The notes under the pieces were generated by a model that saw only the letters and a list, made by a program, of their open reading frames with translations, had not been told where the DNA came from and did no database searches. Source: Adiantum capillus-veneris (lineage: Eukaryota; Streptophyta; Polypodiopsida; Polypodiales; Pteridaceae). Taken from it: DNA of 64,000 bases. Position 1 is the first letter of the stretch. Every line of letters begins with the position of its first letter. Of the stretch, positions 1-12,814 are shown in pieces. A program made the position numbers and the translations under genes. The stretch is from assembly GCA_014529385.2 (NCBI GenBank), contig CM043958.1:149145293-149209292 (forward strand), read 5' to 3'.

Positions 1-1
1 C

Positions 2-1278
2 CAGGGAGAGGTACTATGTCTAGATGGAAGGGGAGACTTTCAAGTTCAGTGGCATCTTGCAAGTGACCTCAAAACATTAAAGTGCATGTATAATTGTGGA
101 ATGGGTGCAATGGCAAAGTCGCCATGTTTGTTCTGCATGGAGCCTACAAAGGTCATGGACCCAAAGTGGTGGAGAAAATCTCCAACACGTCACATTGAGG
201 ACCCTGCTTTTCGCCCGGTTTTGAAAATACCACTTGTGAATGTCCACATCTGTACAATGCATGCCCTTTGTAGAATTGTGGAGAAATTGGTCTACTTATA
301 TATCGGGTTTTGCTTGGAAAATTAAGAAATCAGCGGAGCGACAAGTAGCCCTGCAGTGCTTAGAATTGGTACTGTCGGATATGGGGCTTCATGGTGGCAA
401 TGTGAAAATCCAACGGGATGAAAAGAGATCAACTGATGAGAAGGATGTCCCATGCAAACCATCCATCGGTGGGGTGAAGGCACGGAGGTTTTTATCTAAA
501 CCCCAAGGTATACGAGATCCGAAGCTAACAAAACATGGAAAAATATATAACACATCTTATGTTAGCAAGGTAGAGTATCAGATCTGGAAAAAGCTACATA
601 TTGCAGTCAAAGACCAAGAACCAACTACTCGTAACGCGAAGGCTGAGGTTTGGCGATCAATAGACATCCTATTTTTGATGTGCGACAAAGATGACTGGTC
701 ACAAGGTGATATGAACAAGTTCAAGGAGAATCTCAACCTTCTCAAAAAATCATTCAAGAGAGCATGGACAGACACCCAGATTACTCACTACATGGTATTA
801 TCGTGTATTTGATTCTCTTTTATGTGCAACTATGTGAGTGTAAAACATTCTAACTAATCTGTTTTCATATCTGTTTTCATTCTAACTAATCTGTTTTCAT
901 ATCCAGCACGTCATATTCAATCATTTACCATAGTTTATACAAAAGTATGGGAACCCGGCAATATGGAATACCCAAGGGATGGAAAAGTCTCATTACATGG
1001 CGAGAAATGCTTATTTCAGGCACACACGACATGGTGGCTCTCGAATCAAGGCTAACAGTTTGAGAGAACTATTTGAATGGTTCTATCGTAGAATCATTCA
1101 TCGAATGTAGGCAAAAGAAGTCTTGGCCTCTTCAGCAACAACACAAGCCATCAGACATTTACAACAACAAAAAGTTAAAAGATCAATGGCATACAACAAC
1201 TCCGGTGCTCGTGAAAGTCAACGAAGGTGGAGAGAGACAATGGTGTATGTGAACCACAAGTGGAGAAAGATACTCTGA
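2..1278 (+). pseudogene. Transposase-like protein (putative DDE/RNase H fold), partial and broken
   Basis: The frame is open from the left edge, so the N-terminus is missing. Exon 1 (2-794) starts with an acidic segment (WHLASDLKTLKCMY) followed by a C-x2-C pair (SPCLFC), then an H-x-C-x-x-H-x-L-x-R-I-V-E-K stretch. This order resembles the catalytic core of eukaryotic cut-and-paste transposases, with an Asp in a DLKxL motif, a CxxC, and a late Glu. A GT donor at 795 and an AG acceptor before 907 join in phase. Exon 2 has an H-x3-F-x-H and a G-M-E-K-S-H motif that could supply the late Glu. The copy is dead as written: a frameshift near 310-325, stops at 931-933 and 1108-1110, and an end at 1278. 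It faces the next gene tail to tail. The superfamily is inferred from motif order and I cannot name it. Confidence 0.55.
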
Positions 1279-1341
1279 GTGGATGACATTGTACAAAATT
1301 TCTATAATACATGATCTTATACAATTGCTACTTGAAGTGTA

Positions 1342-3151
<1,810 letters not shown>

Positions 3152-3163
3152 CAGGAAACATGA

Positions 3164-3227
<64 letters not shown>

Positions 3228-3260
3228 AAGCACAAACAAAGACACACATAGACACACACA

Positions 3261-3293
<33 letters not shown>

Positions 3294-3416
3294 TTTCTCT
3301 CTCTCTCCAAAGAACATAAAAAAAACACACAATGACTGTGTGTGTGTGTCTTTGTACTAAAGGCGCGCATACACAAAAACATACTCTTTGCAACACTCTA
3401 CGCGCGCCTTGAGTAC

Positions 3417-3462
<46 letters not shown>

Positions 3463-3543
3463 GCAGGTGTCATGAATGTACTATAGGCACGCGGAGAGAG
3501 CTGTAGCCAGTGTTTAGATGGCTCTGTGCGCCGTTAGTACACG

Positions 3544-3615
<72 letters not shown>

Positions 3616-3636
3616 CCTCTATTTTTATACAGTGAA
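3152..3636. promoter_or_regulatory. Divergent promoter region between the unknown gene and the H3-Ulp1 gene
   Basis: This 485-bp spacer separates two head-to-head genes. It holds three large GA/CT tracts (about 3171-3306, 3420-3460 and 3546-3613) and a TATA-like ATTTTTATAC at 3621-3630, only 7 bp before the plus-strand ATG. GA tracts are known binding sites of plant BBR/BPC proteins, so shared control of both genes is plausible. The TATA-like site is very close to the ATG, so transcription may start upstream in the GA tract instead. Confidence 0.5.
3354..3540. repeat. Four alternating copies of a GTACT-GGCGCGC motif
   Basis: Copies lie at 3354-3370 (forward), 3399-3416 (reverse), 3478-3492 (forward) and 3526-3540 (reverse). 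The forward form is close to GTACTAAAGGCGCGC, with one to three differences between copies. The first two form an inverted repeat with a spacer of about 30 bp. The strict forward-reverse alternation within 190 bp of a divergent promoter suggests binding sites for a dimeric regulator or for the element's own protein. Confidence 0.6.
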
Positions 3637-5602
3637 ATGGCTAGAACAAAGTCCACTGCAAGGAAGGCAGGCAAGGGACCAGGATTAGCAGCTAAGGCAA
3701 GTAGCAGATCTGCAACCCCAAAGAAGAGACCTGGAAAACCAAATAAAATTTTGAAAGGTCCAAGGGTGAAGAAGTTACAGAGCTGCATGGGACTTTTCAG
3801 AGAAATCAGAAAGGCACAGAAATGTGTAGATTTGTGCATACCAAAGCTGCCCTTTCAGAGGATGGTGAGGTCCATATGTGAAGAAGCTACCTGGGGCACT
3901 AAAAGGTGGAAGGTGGTGGCATTGATGGCTCTACAAGAAGCAACACAGGACTTCCTACTCGAGTACTTCAGTGACATCACCATTGTAGCAGCCCATGCCC
4001 ACAGGGTTACTGTAATGGACAAAGATAGTGAGACACTAAAAAGAATAAGGTGGAGGTATGACAAACTACTGGTCCCCAATGTCTGCAGGGATAAGAAAAT
4101 GAGGGAAATTTTGTTATACCCCCCTGAGCTATTGCCACAACTCATAGTTGTAGATGTCACACATGATGTGAATACAAGGGCAAGGGCAGAGACGGTTGCT
4201 CACCAAACAGAGGACATGAGGGAAGCAGAGCTTAAGGAGAAAGCAAAAGTAGCAGTGGAGTCCCAGAGGCAAACAGAATGCAATGTGACCTTGTCCATAG
4301 AGGCAAGCAACAAAGAAACTCTACTTTCAATGAAGGATAGTTTGCTTGCAGAGATACCATTTGTAGATGGAGCCAGAAAGCTGGCTCTAGAAAAAGTAGA
4401 CATTAATTTATTGCTGAGTCCAGATGCTCAGATCTCAGACACAATTATCTATGCTTGTCTTAAGTAAGTGTTACTATCTTGCTAACTTTGAAAACTCAGA
4501 TAATAGGTTTACTAACTCAGGTATACTCTCTACAGCTTGATCAAAAGTCAACTCCCACCGCACACCCACACAGAGGTGTTTCTTCTTGATCCACAAATGT
4601 CAGTGATTATTAGACAGAAGAACAGTCCATCAGGGACCTTTGAGAGTTGGTTTCTCCACTGTGCTATGCTAGAAGTAACTGTCATCATCTTTCCATATGA
4701 GAGCAACCATCACTGGAGTCTCATATGCCTTGATGTTGACCAACCAACAGTGTGGGTGTTCAATTCAATAAAAGGAACCCACCCTGAAATTAGGCTGTAA
4801 GTGTTATGTATCAGAAAGTGTTTCTTATAGATATCCATGTAAATTTGAAGCCTCAAGCTAACATCTTGATACTGCTTTGTGCAGTTGTATAAAGAGGTTG
4901 TTTCTTGCTTATGGCAAGCTATGTGGAAAGTATGAACTATACAAGGCCCCAATCAAAGATGTACCTGTCCCAAATCAAACCGATGGAAATTCTTGCGGCT
5001 GGAGATGTCTTCTCCATGCAGAATATGTCCTACAAAGCTACTTTTCATTAAAACCTTTCATGACTAAGGTAACCATTTGGCAATGCATTCAGTCAGTTTT
5101 GGTTTAGTTTATACAAGACTTCTCACCATGTGGTCTTTCAATTTTGCAGAGTGCTTTAAAAAACTACACATATGATTATTTGCAAAGATACCGGGTAAGT
5201 TTAATACAACACCTGCTTACTATGTCGATCCCCAGAGAACCTGAAGATAGCGGCTTGGACGACCACACAATTGATATGACAATACATGACGTGCCACCAG
5301 AACAAACCCCTGCATCAGATACAGTGGAATTACAACGGGCCAAGGGGGTCATTTCAGCCAAAGATGAAAGAGCCGAGGATGAGGAAAGGTCAAATGACCA
5401 TATGGAAGGTGCTAGTGTACAACCAGAGGGGCTTATGGAGGAGACAGTGAAAGAGCCAAGTCAGCCAGTGGAGGAGCCAAAAGATGAAACCCTGGATGAG
5501 GAAGCAGGCCTAGGGATGAGCAAACTGATATGGATGATGCAAGGATGGATGATGCAAGCCAGCCAACTGAGGCAGAGGAAAAGACCTTGGAGGAAACCCT
5601 GA
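3637..5602 (+). CDS. Divergent histone H3 fused to a Ulp1-like SUMO protease domain
   Basis: Exons 3637-4463, 4536-4796, 4885-5068 and 5150-5602 join in phase through GT-AG introns. Residues 1-140 are an H3 homologue: tail MARTKSTARK (K4 and K9 kept, S10 replaced by Ala), helix FREIRKAQK, KLPFQRMVR at 70-78, ALMALQEAT at 95-103, HAHRVTVMDKD at 120-130. A linker of about 135 residues follows. Exons 2-3 carry a C48 cysteine-protease core: HHW, then FNSI where the catalytic Asp is usual, then PNQTDGNSCG with Gln and Cys in place. An acidic tail follows and exits at a stop after a frameshift near 5515, where the ancestral frame ran on into the phosphatase-like part. A natural reading is a nucleosome-tethered SUMO or ubiquitin-like protease. 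The families are clear from the motifs; function and activity are inferred. Confidence 0.8.
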
Positions 5603-6388
5603 ATGAGGCAGAAAGAGCCATGGGGGAGACCCTTGATGAAGATGTGAATGATGACTATGAAGATGTGAATGATGAAGCTAAAGCAGAGGAGAGAAACAAC
5701 GACAACAACACTACAGAGACCCAGTATGGACCCTTGATACCTGTAGATACGGTTGTTCCGGTAATGTCTATTCAAGTATGGCAAAATATGTTCAGCTTCT
5801 AACTACTTATATGTACTTGTCAACTTTTACAGAGGTTGATTATCTTGGAGCTCAATGGATTGCTGCTGATGCGCGCGCCTCTCGGTGACACACAACCCTT
5901 TGAGGATTTGCAAACATTTCGGATGGGAACTTGTCGAGTCATGGTTCGTCCAGGAACCAAGGAATTTATTCAGTTTCTTCTTCCGCGCTTCATAGTTGCC
6001 ATATGGTCTTCAATGCAAAGGCAAAACTTGTCGCCACTAGTTACAATAGTTTGCGGTGTATGCGGCGCTCACACGTCAGATTTTGCCTTTTTGTTGATCA
6101 AAGAAAATGTGTTACCATCGAGGGCCACTACCACCCTAAAAACCACATTTACCTCTTTTGTACAAACCATTTAGCCAAATCGGTGTACCCTTTGATGCAA
6201 CTAATACACTACTGATTGATGATACTCCTGAAAAGGGAGAACTAAATCCATCGGGAACAACTATTTCACCACCTTCTTTCGAGGGGCATTCCTTTGATTT
6301 TTACCTTGAAGACATTCTGATTCCATACTTACAGAAATTGTATCTGAGTCCATTGTTCACGACGAGTTTGTACTTCCTAATGAATTGA
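5509..6388 (+). pseudogene. FCP1/NIF-like HAD phosphatase domain, C-terminal part of the H3-Ulp1 gene, frameshifted
   Basis: After an acidic D/E/N-rich stretch (5530-5760), a GT-AG intron (5761-5832) leads in phase into an FCP1-homology domain. Visible motifs are LELNGLLL where DxDxT sits in active phosphatases, RPGTKEFIQFLL, VAIWSSM, LFVDQRKC, NTLLIDDTPEKGELNP and LIPYLQKLY. These occur in the right order but in three different frames, with shifts near 6075 and 6160, so the domain cannot be made from this copy. Both catalytic Asp positions of DxD are replaced (E and N). Plant relatives with a DLNG motif exist, so the ancestor may already have been a pseudophosphatase acting as a binding module. 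Assignment to this family is by motif order. Confidence 0.65.
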
Positions 6389-6423
6389 GATGACTCTTCT
6401 ATCATGTCTTTGTCTTGTCTAGC

Positions 6424-6425
<2 letters not shown>

Positions 6426-6472
<47 letters not shown>
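6426..6472. repeat. (GA)n microsatellite
   Basis: 47 bp of GA between the convergent ends of the H3-Ulp1 gene and the next minus-strand gene. Confidence 0.9.
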
Positions 6473-6476
<4 letters not shown>

Positions 6477-6597
6477 ACATGCTAAAGAAATGTATTTCAA
6501 GCACACTTATATTCACAGGGCACAATTGACAAATGAGCTCAAAAAGCTTCATGTATTGAAAGTCATTCGTATACACTTGGGTTCACAAGAAACTCTG

Positions 6598-8040
6598 TTA
6601 CATTGACACTATTTCAACCCGACCATCCAACTCTTTGCACAAAATATCTTTTTCGCTTCGTTGCATCAGCTTACGGCCAACTAGGAAAATGGAAAAATAT
6701 GATAGGTCCCTGTCCATTGACTCTTCAATTATGTCATGCCGCAAGTGCAGAAGACTGCATAGCTCCCTTATTGTAACCACCAACATTAGGCCATGCTCTT
6801 TATCAATCACTTCCACATCCACAACAGGATTATCTTCCAAACCTGCAGAAACCTGGTCCATAGGAATGCACTTACCTTTGAGCAGTTGTGATCGCATATA
6901 CCAAAAGGAGACTAACAGTGATTGGCTTGCAATCATGTACTTGACAACTAGAGTATCAAGCGCGACCTCGCACCGTAAGCCAATATCTTCCTTTACATAC
7001 CATCCTCTGTCAAGAAGTTTGTCACAGGATGACTGCTGAAATGACTTGCACATGAACATAGTTTTCGTAACACGAATATTGTAGCTATGAAACAACTCTA
7101 TGAAGAGTGCAGCAGGAAAGAAGTTTGCAATTCTAACCAGTTTGGTGGGAATAGAGCTACGTAGAGACCTCTGTATATCCTTGTAGAGCTTACTTTGCAT
7201 TGCCTCCACCATTGTTTCCTCGGGAACTGGCCAGTCCACAGTGTTCCAATCGGTTGGTAGAGGCAGTTTCACCAACATGCCATTATTATTCCCTGAGCTG
7301 AGTTGGTAGAAGTGGTCATAGAAAAAAATTCCTTCATCAGCCAGGCTTTTGCTGCTCCTCCCTGAATACTGTAGAGAACCAATGTGGGCATGAACAACAA
7401 GGAAGAGACCTATTATGCACTCCACAGGCTCCCATTCCTCATAAGAAGAGGGATAAACATTTGCAATATATATAACAAGAGTTAAACTAAGAGTATCAAT
7501 AAGTAAAAATGACAAATCTAATGTAGTTGAGCTGTGAAGAATGGAGACATTTCTCATAAGAAGAGGGATAAACGTTGCAAAATATATAAGAAAAGTTATA
7601 ATGAGAGTATCAATAAGTGAAATGACAAATCAAATGAAGTTCAGATGTCAAGAGTACTTACAATTGCAACGTGGTTGATGTATATCTGATACATTTCCAC
7701 CGTTTGCTATCACGTCTGGATGGGTAAACACATGCTGAACAAGAACTTCCTTTACAGATATTTTGCCGATTTCAACCTTGAAATCCAACACTCTGGCCTT
7801 CCATGCTGAGCGGTAAACATTGATACCACTAGACCTCTTGGGTCTTCTTGGTTGCATGAGGACCCATGAACCTTTGTTTATCCTTTGTCCAACCCATTGG
7901 TTCTCTGCACTTATTGAAGTTGATATTGTAATTGAGGATATGCTACTACTTGGCCTCCTAGGCAAAGTGCAGCTGTTGGTTGTTGGTGTGAGAGACAGTA
8001 AACACCTAGAGCTTCTTGGGGGGGAAGACGTGGAAGCCAT
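6598..8040 (-). CDS. Unrecognised spliced gene, fourth member of the region-1 cassette
   Basis: Exon 1 runs from an ATG at 8040 to 7662: a Ser/Pro/Arg-rich start, then a stretch beginning NKGSWVLMQ and reaching KISVKEVLVQHVF. Such alternating strands could be a small beta-barrel of BAH or Tudor type, but this is weak. A GTAAGT donor lies at 7661-7656. A phase-compatible acceptor is AG at 7411-7410. Exon 2 then stays open to the stop at 6598-6600, about 270 residues, with patches such as LPLPTDWNTVDWPVPEE and FFPAALFIELFHSYN. No catalytic motif is seen. The gene is convergent with the H3-Ulp1 gene and is the least damaged of the four. The function is unknown. Confidence 0.5.
7440..7655. repeat. 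Tandem duplication of about 115 bp inside an intron
   Basis: Two copies start at 7440 and 7555, both with CATAAGAAGAGGGATAAAC and the same downstream order, with scattered differences. On the minus strand each copy ends in a pyrimidine run plus ATGAG, so the candidate acceptor region of the fourth gene has been duplicated. Confidence 0.75.
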
Positions 8041-8340
8041 AGCTCTCAGAGAAAAGCTTTAGTGGAGGGAGATTCACTTTGAAAGTATTCTAATGGAGGG
8101 AAAGTGTTTTAGAATTCCAATATCTTGTGCGGGCTTAATGGTCACCCTCCAATACGTTAATGACCATAAGAGAATATCAGCAATGGGACCACTGGCAAGC
8201 ACCTAACAGCTCGGTAAAAGTAAGGAAGTTACGATGCCACAATCCTAGATTCGTGAAAGTTTTTAGGCTATTTTCCTATTTTTTGAGTCTTTCCACGTAC
8301 TTTCCTACGTAACGTAGCCCTCTTGCTCATTGGACGCGCT
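8041..8340. other. Spacer that may hold the right end of the region-1 element
   Basis: No gene is seen. Two similar short stretches (TTTAGTGGAGGGA and TCTAATGGAGGGA) lie near 8058-8100. If the first 8 kb is one element its right terminus should be here, but the left terminus is outside the window, so inverted repeats cannot be tested. Confidence 0.3.
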
Positions 8341-9575
8341 CTATTTTTCTCTCTCTTCATATGGCCCCCCAAATGACCTCCGAAATTTCCTAATGTGGAG
8401 TTTTACATTCTTGATCAAGCTTACTACAAACATTTCTTCAGGTAAAAGTAAGCTTGAATCCTCGAAAAGAGGATTAGTGAAGGACCAAGTTGGCATTGAA
8501 GGTTTCTTTTGCCATACCCGTTTTATCTTCTTCACATCTGCATTGGTGTTGGTTGGGTTGACCTTCTTTGATTGTGAAGACTCTATTATGTGTTTGATTC
8601 TCCAATTGGGCATGTTGATAGGAGTCTTTGATGTTGTTGTAGGCCTTTGTTCACTGTCGGCATTTGACTTTTGACTAGGAGCATTGAAAGACTTAGGAAT
8701 CCAAATCTCTTGATGACCTTTGTATCTCCTTCGTTGACTTTGTTGAGATCTAGGTCTTGTTGAGCTCTTGAGATCTTCATGCAGGTCTGGTGTAGTTGCA
8801 GTTGGCTTATGGTTGACTGTAGCCATATCTTTGTATAACCTGTGTAGAATCCTTGTCTAAGAGGAAGCTTCTTTGAGATCCATCTTTTTTTTGTATCCTC
8901 TTGAAGTTTGTGGTAGACTTTAGCATCTTTCAATGTTGTTATGTTGTATATCTGCTTCTTAGGAATCCTAGGATATTGCCGAGGTTGATACCTTGTGGGC
9001 CTTCTTTCTTAGAAGGGACTTGAAGTTATTTCATATCCTCTAACCTGAGGTTTTGGTACCCATATTTGTTTGTTACCTCCATAGTACTCCTGTTTTTTTA
9101 AGCTCCATTGTGATGCTATCCATCCCATGTGTTTGTCTTTTTGTGCTGATTTTCTGTCTTTAATCCAAACTAGATTATTTACTTTGACTAAATTGCTCGG
9201 AACAAACACTTGCTTGACTTTCCTTCGCTTTCTTGAGTACTTTGGTTGAAATATCTTTGATTTTTTGGGTGTCTCCTTAGAGGTTTCAGTTGGGTCAGCA
9301 ATTGACTTGAAGTTTTGAAAGCTTGAATTGCTTGAAGAAGCTAATCCATGAGGGTTCTTTGATGTAGAGGCATATGATGTCACACCTTCTGTGTTAATCG
9401 GTGGAGGTTCCACTTTAGCTTTACCTTTGTCGGAAAGATTTGTCTTAGATCCTTGTGACTTCTGCAACTTTGAATCTAGCATTAACGGTACCTGTAAATG
9501 TTGATGGCTACCTCTTGGAAAAGAGAGTATTAGCATTTTCTCTTCTTTGTAGGTCTTGTGTTGGTCTCTAACCAT
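8341..9575 (-). pseudogene. W-x-P-K repeat part of a post-integrase retroelement ORF, decayed
   Basis: Three broken frames encode a Ser/Lys/Gln-rich protein with spaced tryptophan motifs: NLVWIKD, KQIWVPKPQ, KKRWISKK, TKIWLQS, QEIWIPKSF and KRVWQKK. The same style of motif (KKIWIPKRM, TRIWIPKPK, RSMWVPT) follows a retropepsin-like domain on the plus strand at 57.8-58.4 kb. I read this as the end of a related minus-strand element. No enzymatic motif is seen. W-P-K motifs also occur near gag ends in some copia elements, so a copia origin is possible. Confidence 0.5.
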
Positions 9576-10201
9576 TGATGTCCAAGTATGACATCTACAA
9601 GCATTTCCTTTGAAGGCTTCATCTGAATCTTTACCTGCTCTTCATGATTTTGGATGCTAAAGGTAGCAAGAATTGCTATTTGACTTGTAGCCTTACCCAT
9701 GATTTCTCTATTATCTGGCTTGCCTTGAGTAATCTCTAGAATACTCTAAATGTTGTCTGCAACCATATTGTACTTTGCTTCGTGATCTAGTAAACCATTG
9801 CATCCGACACTTGCTCCTTTTGTACTGTTGAGAACTATAGCTATTCTCATTGAAGGTTCTATTGAAGATTTATGTCCCGCTTTTGTCATGGTCTCATCTT
9901 GATCTAACTGTGTCTCTATGGAGGGTAGCTTGAGACTCTGTTTTCCAATCTGAATTTCATCAGCTGATTTAGTTGGCAATGTCTCGATCTTTGGACTGCC
10001 TATTGCTTCCTGGGTGTCAGCAGTCTTGATCTTCTTTACTTTTGGCTTTGATGGAATTCTCTGTTCAATAGCTATCGTGGTTGCCCTTTGCTCTTTTTGC
10101 TTTGCACTTATTATTGGTTGATTTGCTTTAAGCTCTATTGAAGTTATGTTTGATGGAGATGAATCATCTTCGATTGGCTTTGCTTTGGCATCGGTCTCCA
10201 T
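9530..10201 (-). pseudogene. Degenerate retropepsin-like domain upstream of the W-x-P-K part
   Basis: A Lys/Thr/Glu-rich leader is followed by NGLLDHEAKYNMVADNI and, about 60 codons later, VDVILGHQWL. This matches the two hallmarks of a retroviral-type aspartic protease (LLDSGAxxNLI and ILGxxWL), but the catalytic D-S-G has become D-H-E. An in-frame TAG follows the first motif. Order and spacing match the second protease of the plus-strand element at 57,300-57,782. Confidence 0.5.
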
Positions 10202-10380
10202 TTTAACTGTGTGCTGTCGTCCGCGGGTGACCAGTCTTGGTCTTCATTCTTGGTTGTTTGTGATGCCTCCATCATGTTTGCATTCTGTATTCGTGGCATC
10301 TTCTGAGCCATTGGCATTCCCATTATGATGTCGTCTGGCATATCTTTTGCTGTGATCACATGAGATTGAGTTATGATGAT

Positions 10381-12543
10381 CTATGAACTTACTTCAATGG
10401 TGGTGAAGATGATTCCCCAGCATTCTGCTCGTTTGTCTTCAGATATGCTCACAAATTCAGGAGCATCTTCCAGTTGTGGTTGGCCACATCTTTTCCAAGT
10501 GCAAAAAGACATGAGGTTCTTATCTAGCTGAAAATCTAGCTTTAATTCACTTGACAACTTTTCTTCATTCTCACCAACAATGTTGCACTTGATCGTCTCA
10601 CGATTTCTGTCTGAATTGACTTCTTTTGTTGTGGCAACATCCTTTGGTTGAGCTTTATCTACATTTTCTTTGCTTTGATCACCTGCTTCAATCGATGTTG
10701 GCTCCATTGGCTGTAATATATGCACTTTTTGTCTGCAACTAAGGAGCATTGTCCACCTATATTTGATTAACTTTTGATCTTAAAAGATCCATTGTACTTT
10801 CTGGCAGAATCTGTCTCTTTGGAGGAGATTTTGGTGGTGACCTTTGTGTATCCTTCTAGACTTTAGCTTTCATTGATTTTGACTTTTCTTTCACCTGTTC
10901 TGGCAGCTTGAGGCTTTGCATCATCTTCAAATAGTCTTTGACTTTAGTCAGGCCATCCGTAGGGGTTTGTACAAGGTTTTGATCTTGTTGATATTCATTA
11001 CCTTGTGCATTTTGATATGCATATGTGAGCTTGATCACATGTAACTGTTTGAACACTATGGGATTTGTTGGTTTTTGACTCTAATTTGTGAAGATCAGTT
11101 GAAACTTCTGTCCTTGATGATCTTCATAGAAGCATTTGTCTATAGACTCTAATGGAATCTGGGTCAATTGGAAACTTTCAACAACCAGATGATCTTTCAA
11201 TGGTATCTGCCTTGAAGGGGTTTGTTGGTTAAAGGCCCTAGGGCTTCTAACTAGTGTAGCATTTCTTGGTACATAAGCTGAGCTTGTGGATTTATAGCTC
11301 CCCCCTTCCTAGGATGATCACTATAGCCTGCTTCATTGTAAGAGTTCAAAATTGTTTGGCTCTGATTTAGTCTCCCCATTTGGGACTGTGAAGGTACACT
11401 TTGGGTAGCACTGTTGACATTTGGCATCTGTAAACCTTTTGCATAGTTTCATATGTATCTCCGTGAAACATGACAAATTATTCCCTAAGTTAAGTTGTAG
11501 ATAGCATTATCTTTGCCCTGATATTGTCTACCCCAAGGGTCTCCTATGATACAAGCTTCTGTGGTTTCAGGACCCAAGGCATCATAGATGCTAGACTCTC
11601 GTCTATATCTACGACTGTTTTGGTCAAAGTATATGCTGGTTTGGTCACAACATCAAAGCTTGATTTCCGATGACTCTGAACAGATTTCTGTGTTCACTTG
11701 GGTAATATCCTTCAGCTCTAGAGAGGATTGGCTATAATAGATTCTTTCCTCTGAAATGAACCATCCTTTCTGATCTATCACTAGATGCACTTCTATGAGC
11801 TGGTATGTGTGCCGTTCAAACACTGATTGGTCCTTTTTGTACAGTTGCCCTTTTTGGTCTACATAGTGTGCATATGAATTATGTGTGCCATACAAAGCTA
11901 GCATCACTTTGTTTGATGTATCCCTTAGACTCATGAATGATTGCACACTCGTGGCAGTGGATGCAAAATCATTTGCAAACCTAACAGCCTTTTCAAACTT
12001 CAGTGATGTCTGGACATCTTGACCAAATTCATGCAAGAATTTGTTGTTGAAAGAATCAATTTTAAGCTTTTTAGGTGTCTGTGCATCTTTGTGCTGATTT
12101 TGAACTTGTAGTGCTTTTACTGGTGCTTCTAATGGTAATGCAAAATCATCTCATTGCATTAAAATTGACGAGTTAAATGTACTTACATCAAGGTTTGCAT
12201 TTCCAATTTTCTATGTACTTGCTTGGCAGTTGATGTATCCTTGTTGTCAAGATTTCTTACTATAGATTTGACCATTGTAATCCATGTACAATGATCTTGA
12301 TTGCATAATATGCACTAATTGGATGCTTTGTTGGCTTGTGCATATTTTTAGATAATCACTTGGGTTAATTTTTTGCACTTCTATCTGCACTTCACCTTTA
12401 AGCTTGCAATACTTGGCTCCACTGAAGTCTGTGAACATCAGGGAGTTTTCTGAATCTAGCTTTACTCTGATCAATAGGATCTGGGCTCCTGTGCTGCTTT
12501 TACTGCTCATCAAGTATCTATGGTCTTCTAAATCTGTGTACAA
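10381..12543 (-). pseudogene. Decayed retroelement ORF with D-x-x-G-x-x-Y repeats
   Basis: Read on the minus strand, several broken frames continue upstream of the retropepsin remnant; 12,543 to 11,653 is a single frame with a few stops. It repeatedly shows a motif of two or three hydrophobic residues, Asp, two residues, Gly, two residues and an aromatic: LYMDYNGQIYSKK, HYVDQKGQLYKKD, LVIDQKGWF, SIYFDQNSRRY, CFYEDHQGQKF. I do not recognise this family. Its place 5' of the protease remnant suggests the same element. It is not translatable as it stands. Confidence 0.45.
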
Positions 12544-12814
12544 AAATTTATCCCCATTGAAAATTTATAGCTGTAAAATCTGCTCTGTTGCAGTTGTACA
12601 TGTGTTGCCACTGCTACTGCTCTACTGTACTTGAACTCTCGGCTTGGTTTGAGTCCAGTGTCGACTGTTTTTGTAAAAAAATGTCTCCTAGCAGATTTTG
12701 GAATTGATAACAGAATTTTGTTGCTCGTTCTAGCCTAATCTGCAATCACATGTAAGTTATTCCCTGTTCCTTCAATAGGAAGCTAATTTACACGCTTGAT
12801 TTTGACAACTTTAA

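Noticed and set aside
3637-4463. Calling the H3-like protein a centromeric H3 (CENH3)
   Set aside because: CENH3 tails usually diverge from H3; this one keeps MARTK and TARK, and it is fused to a protease in a transposon-like setting.
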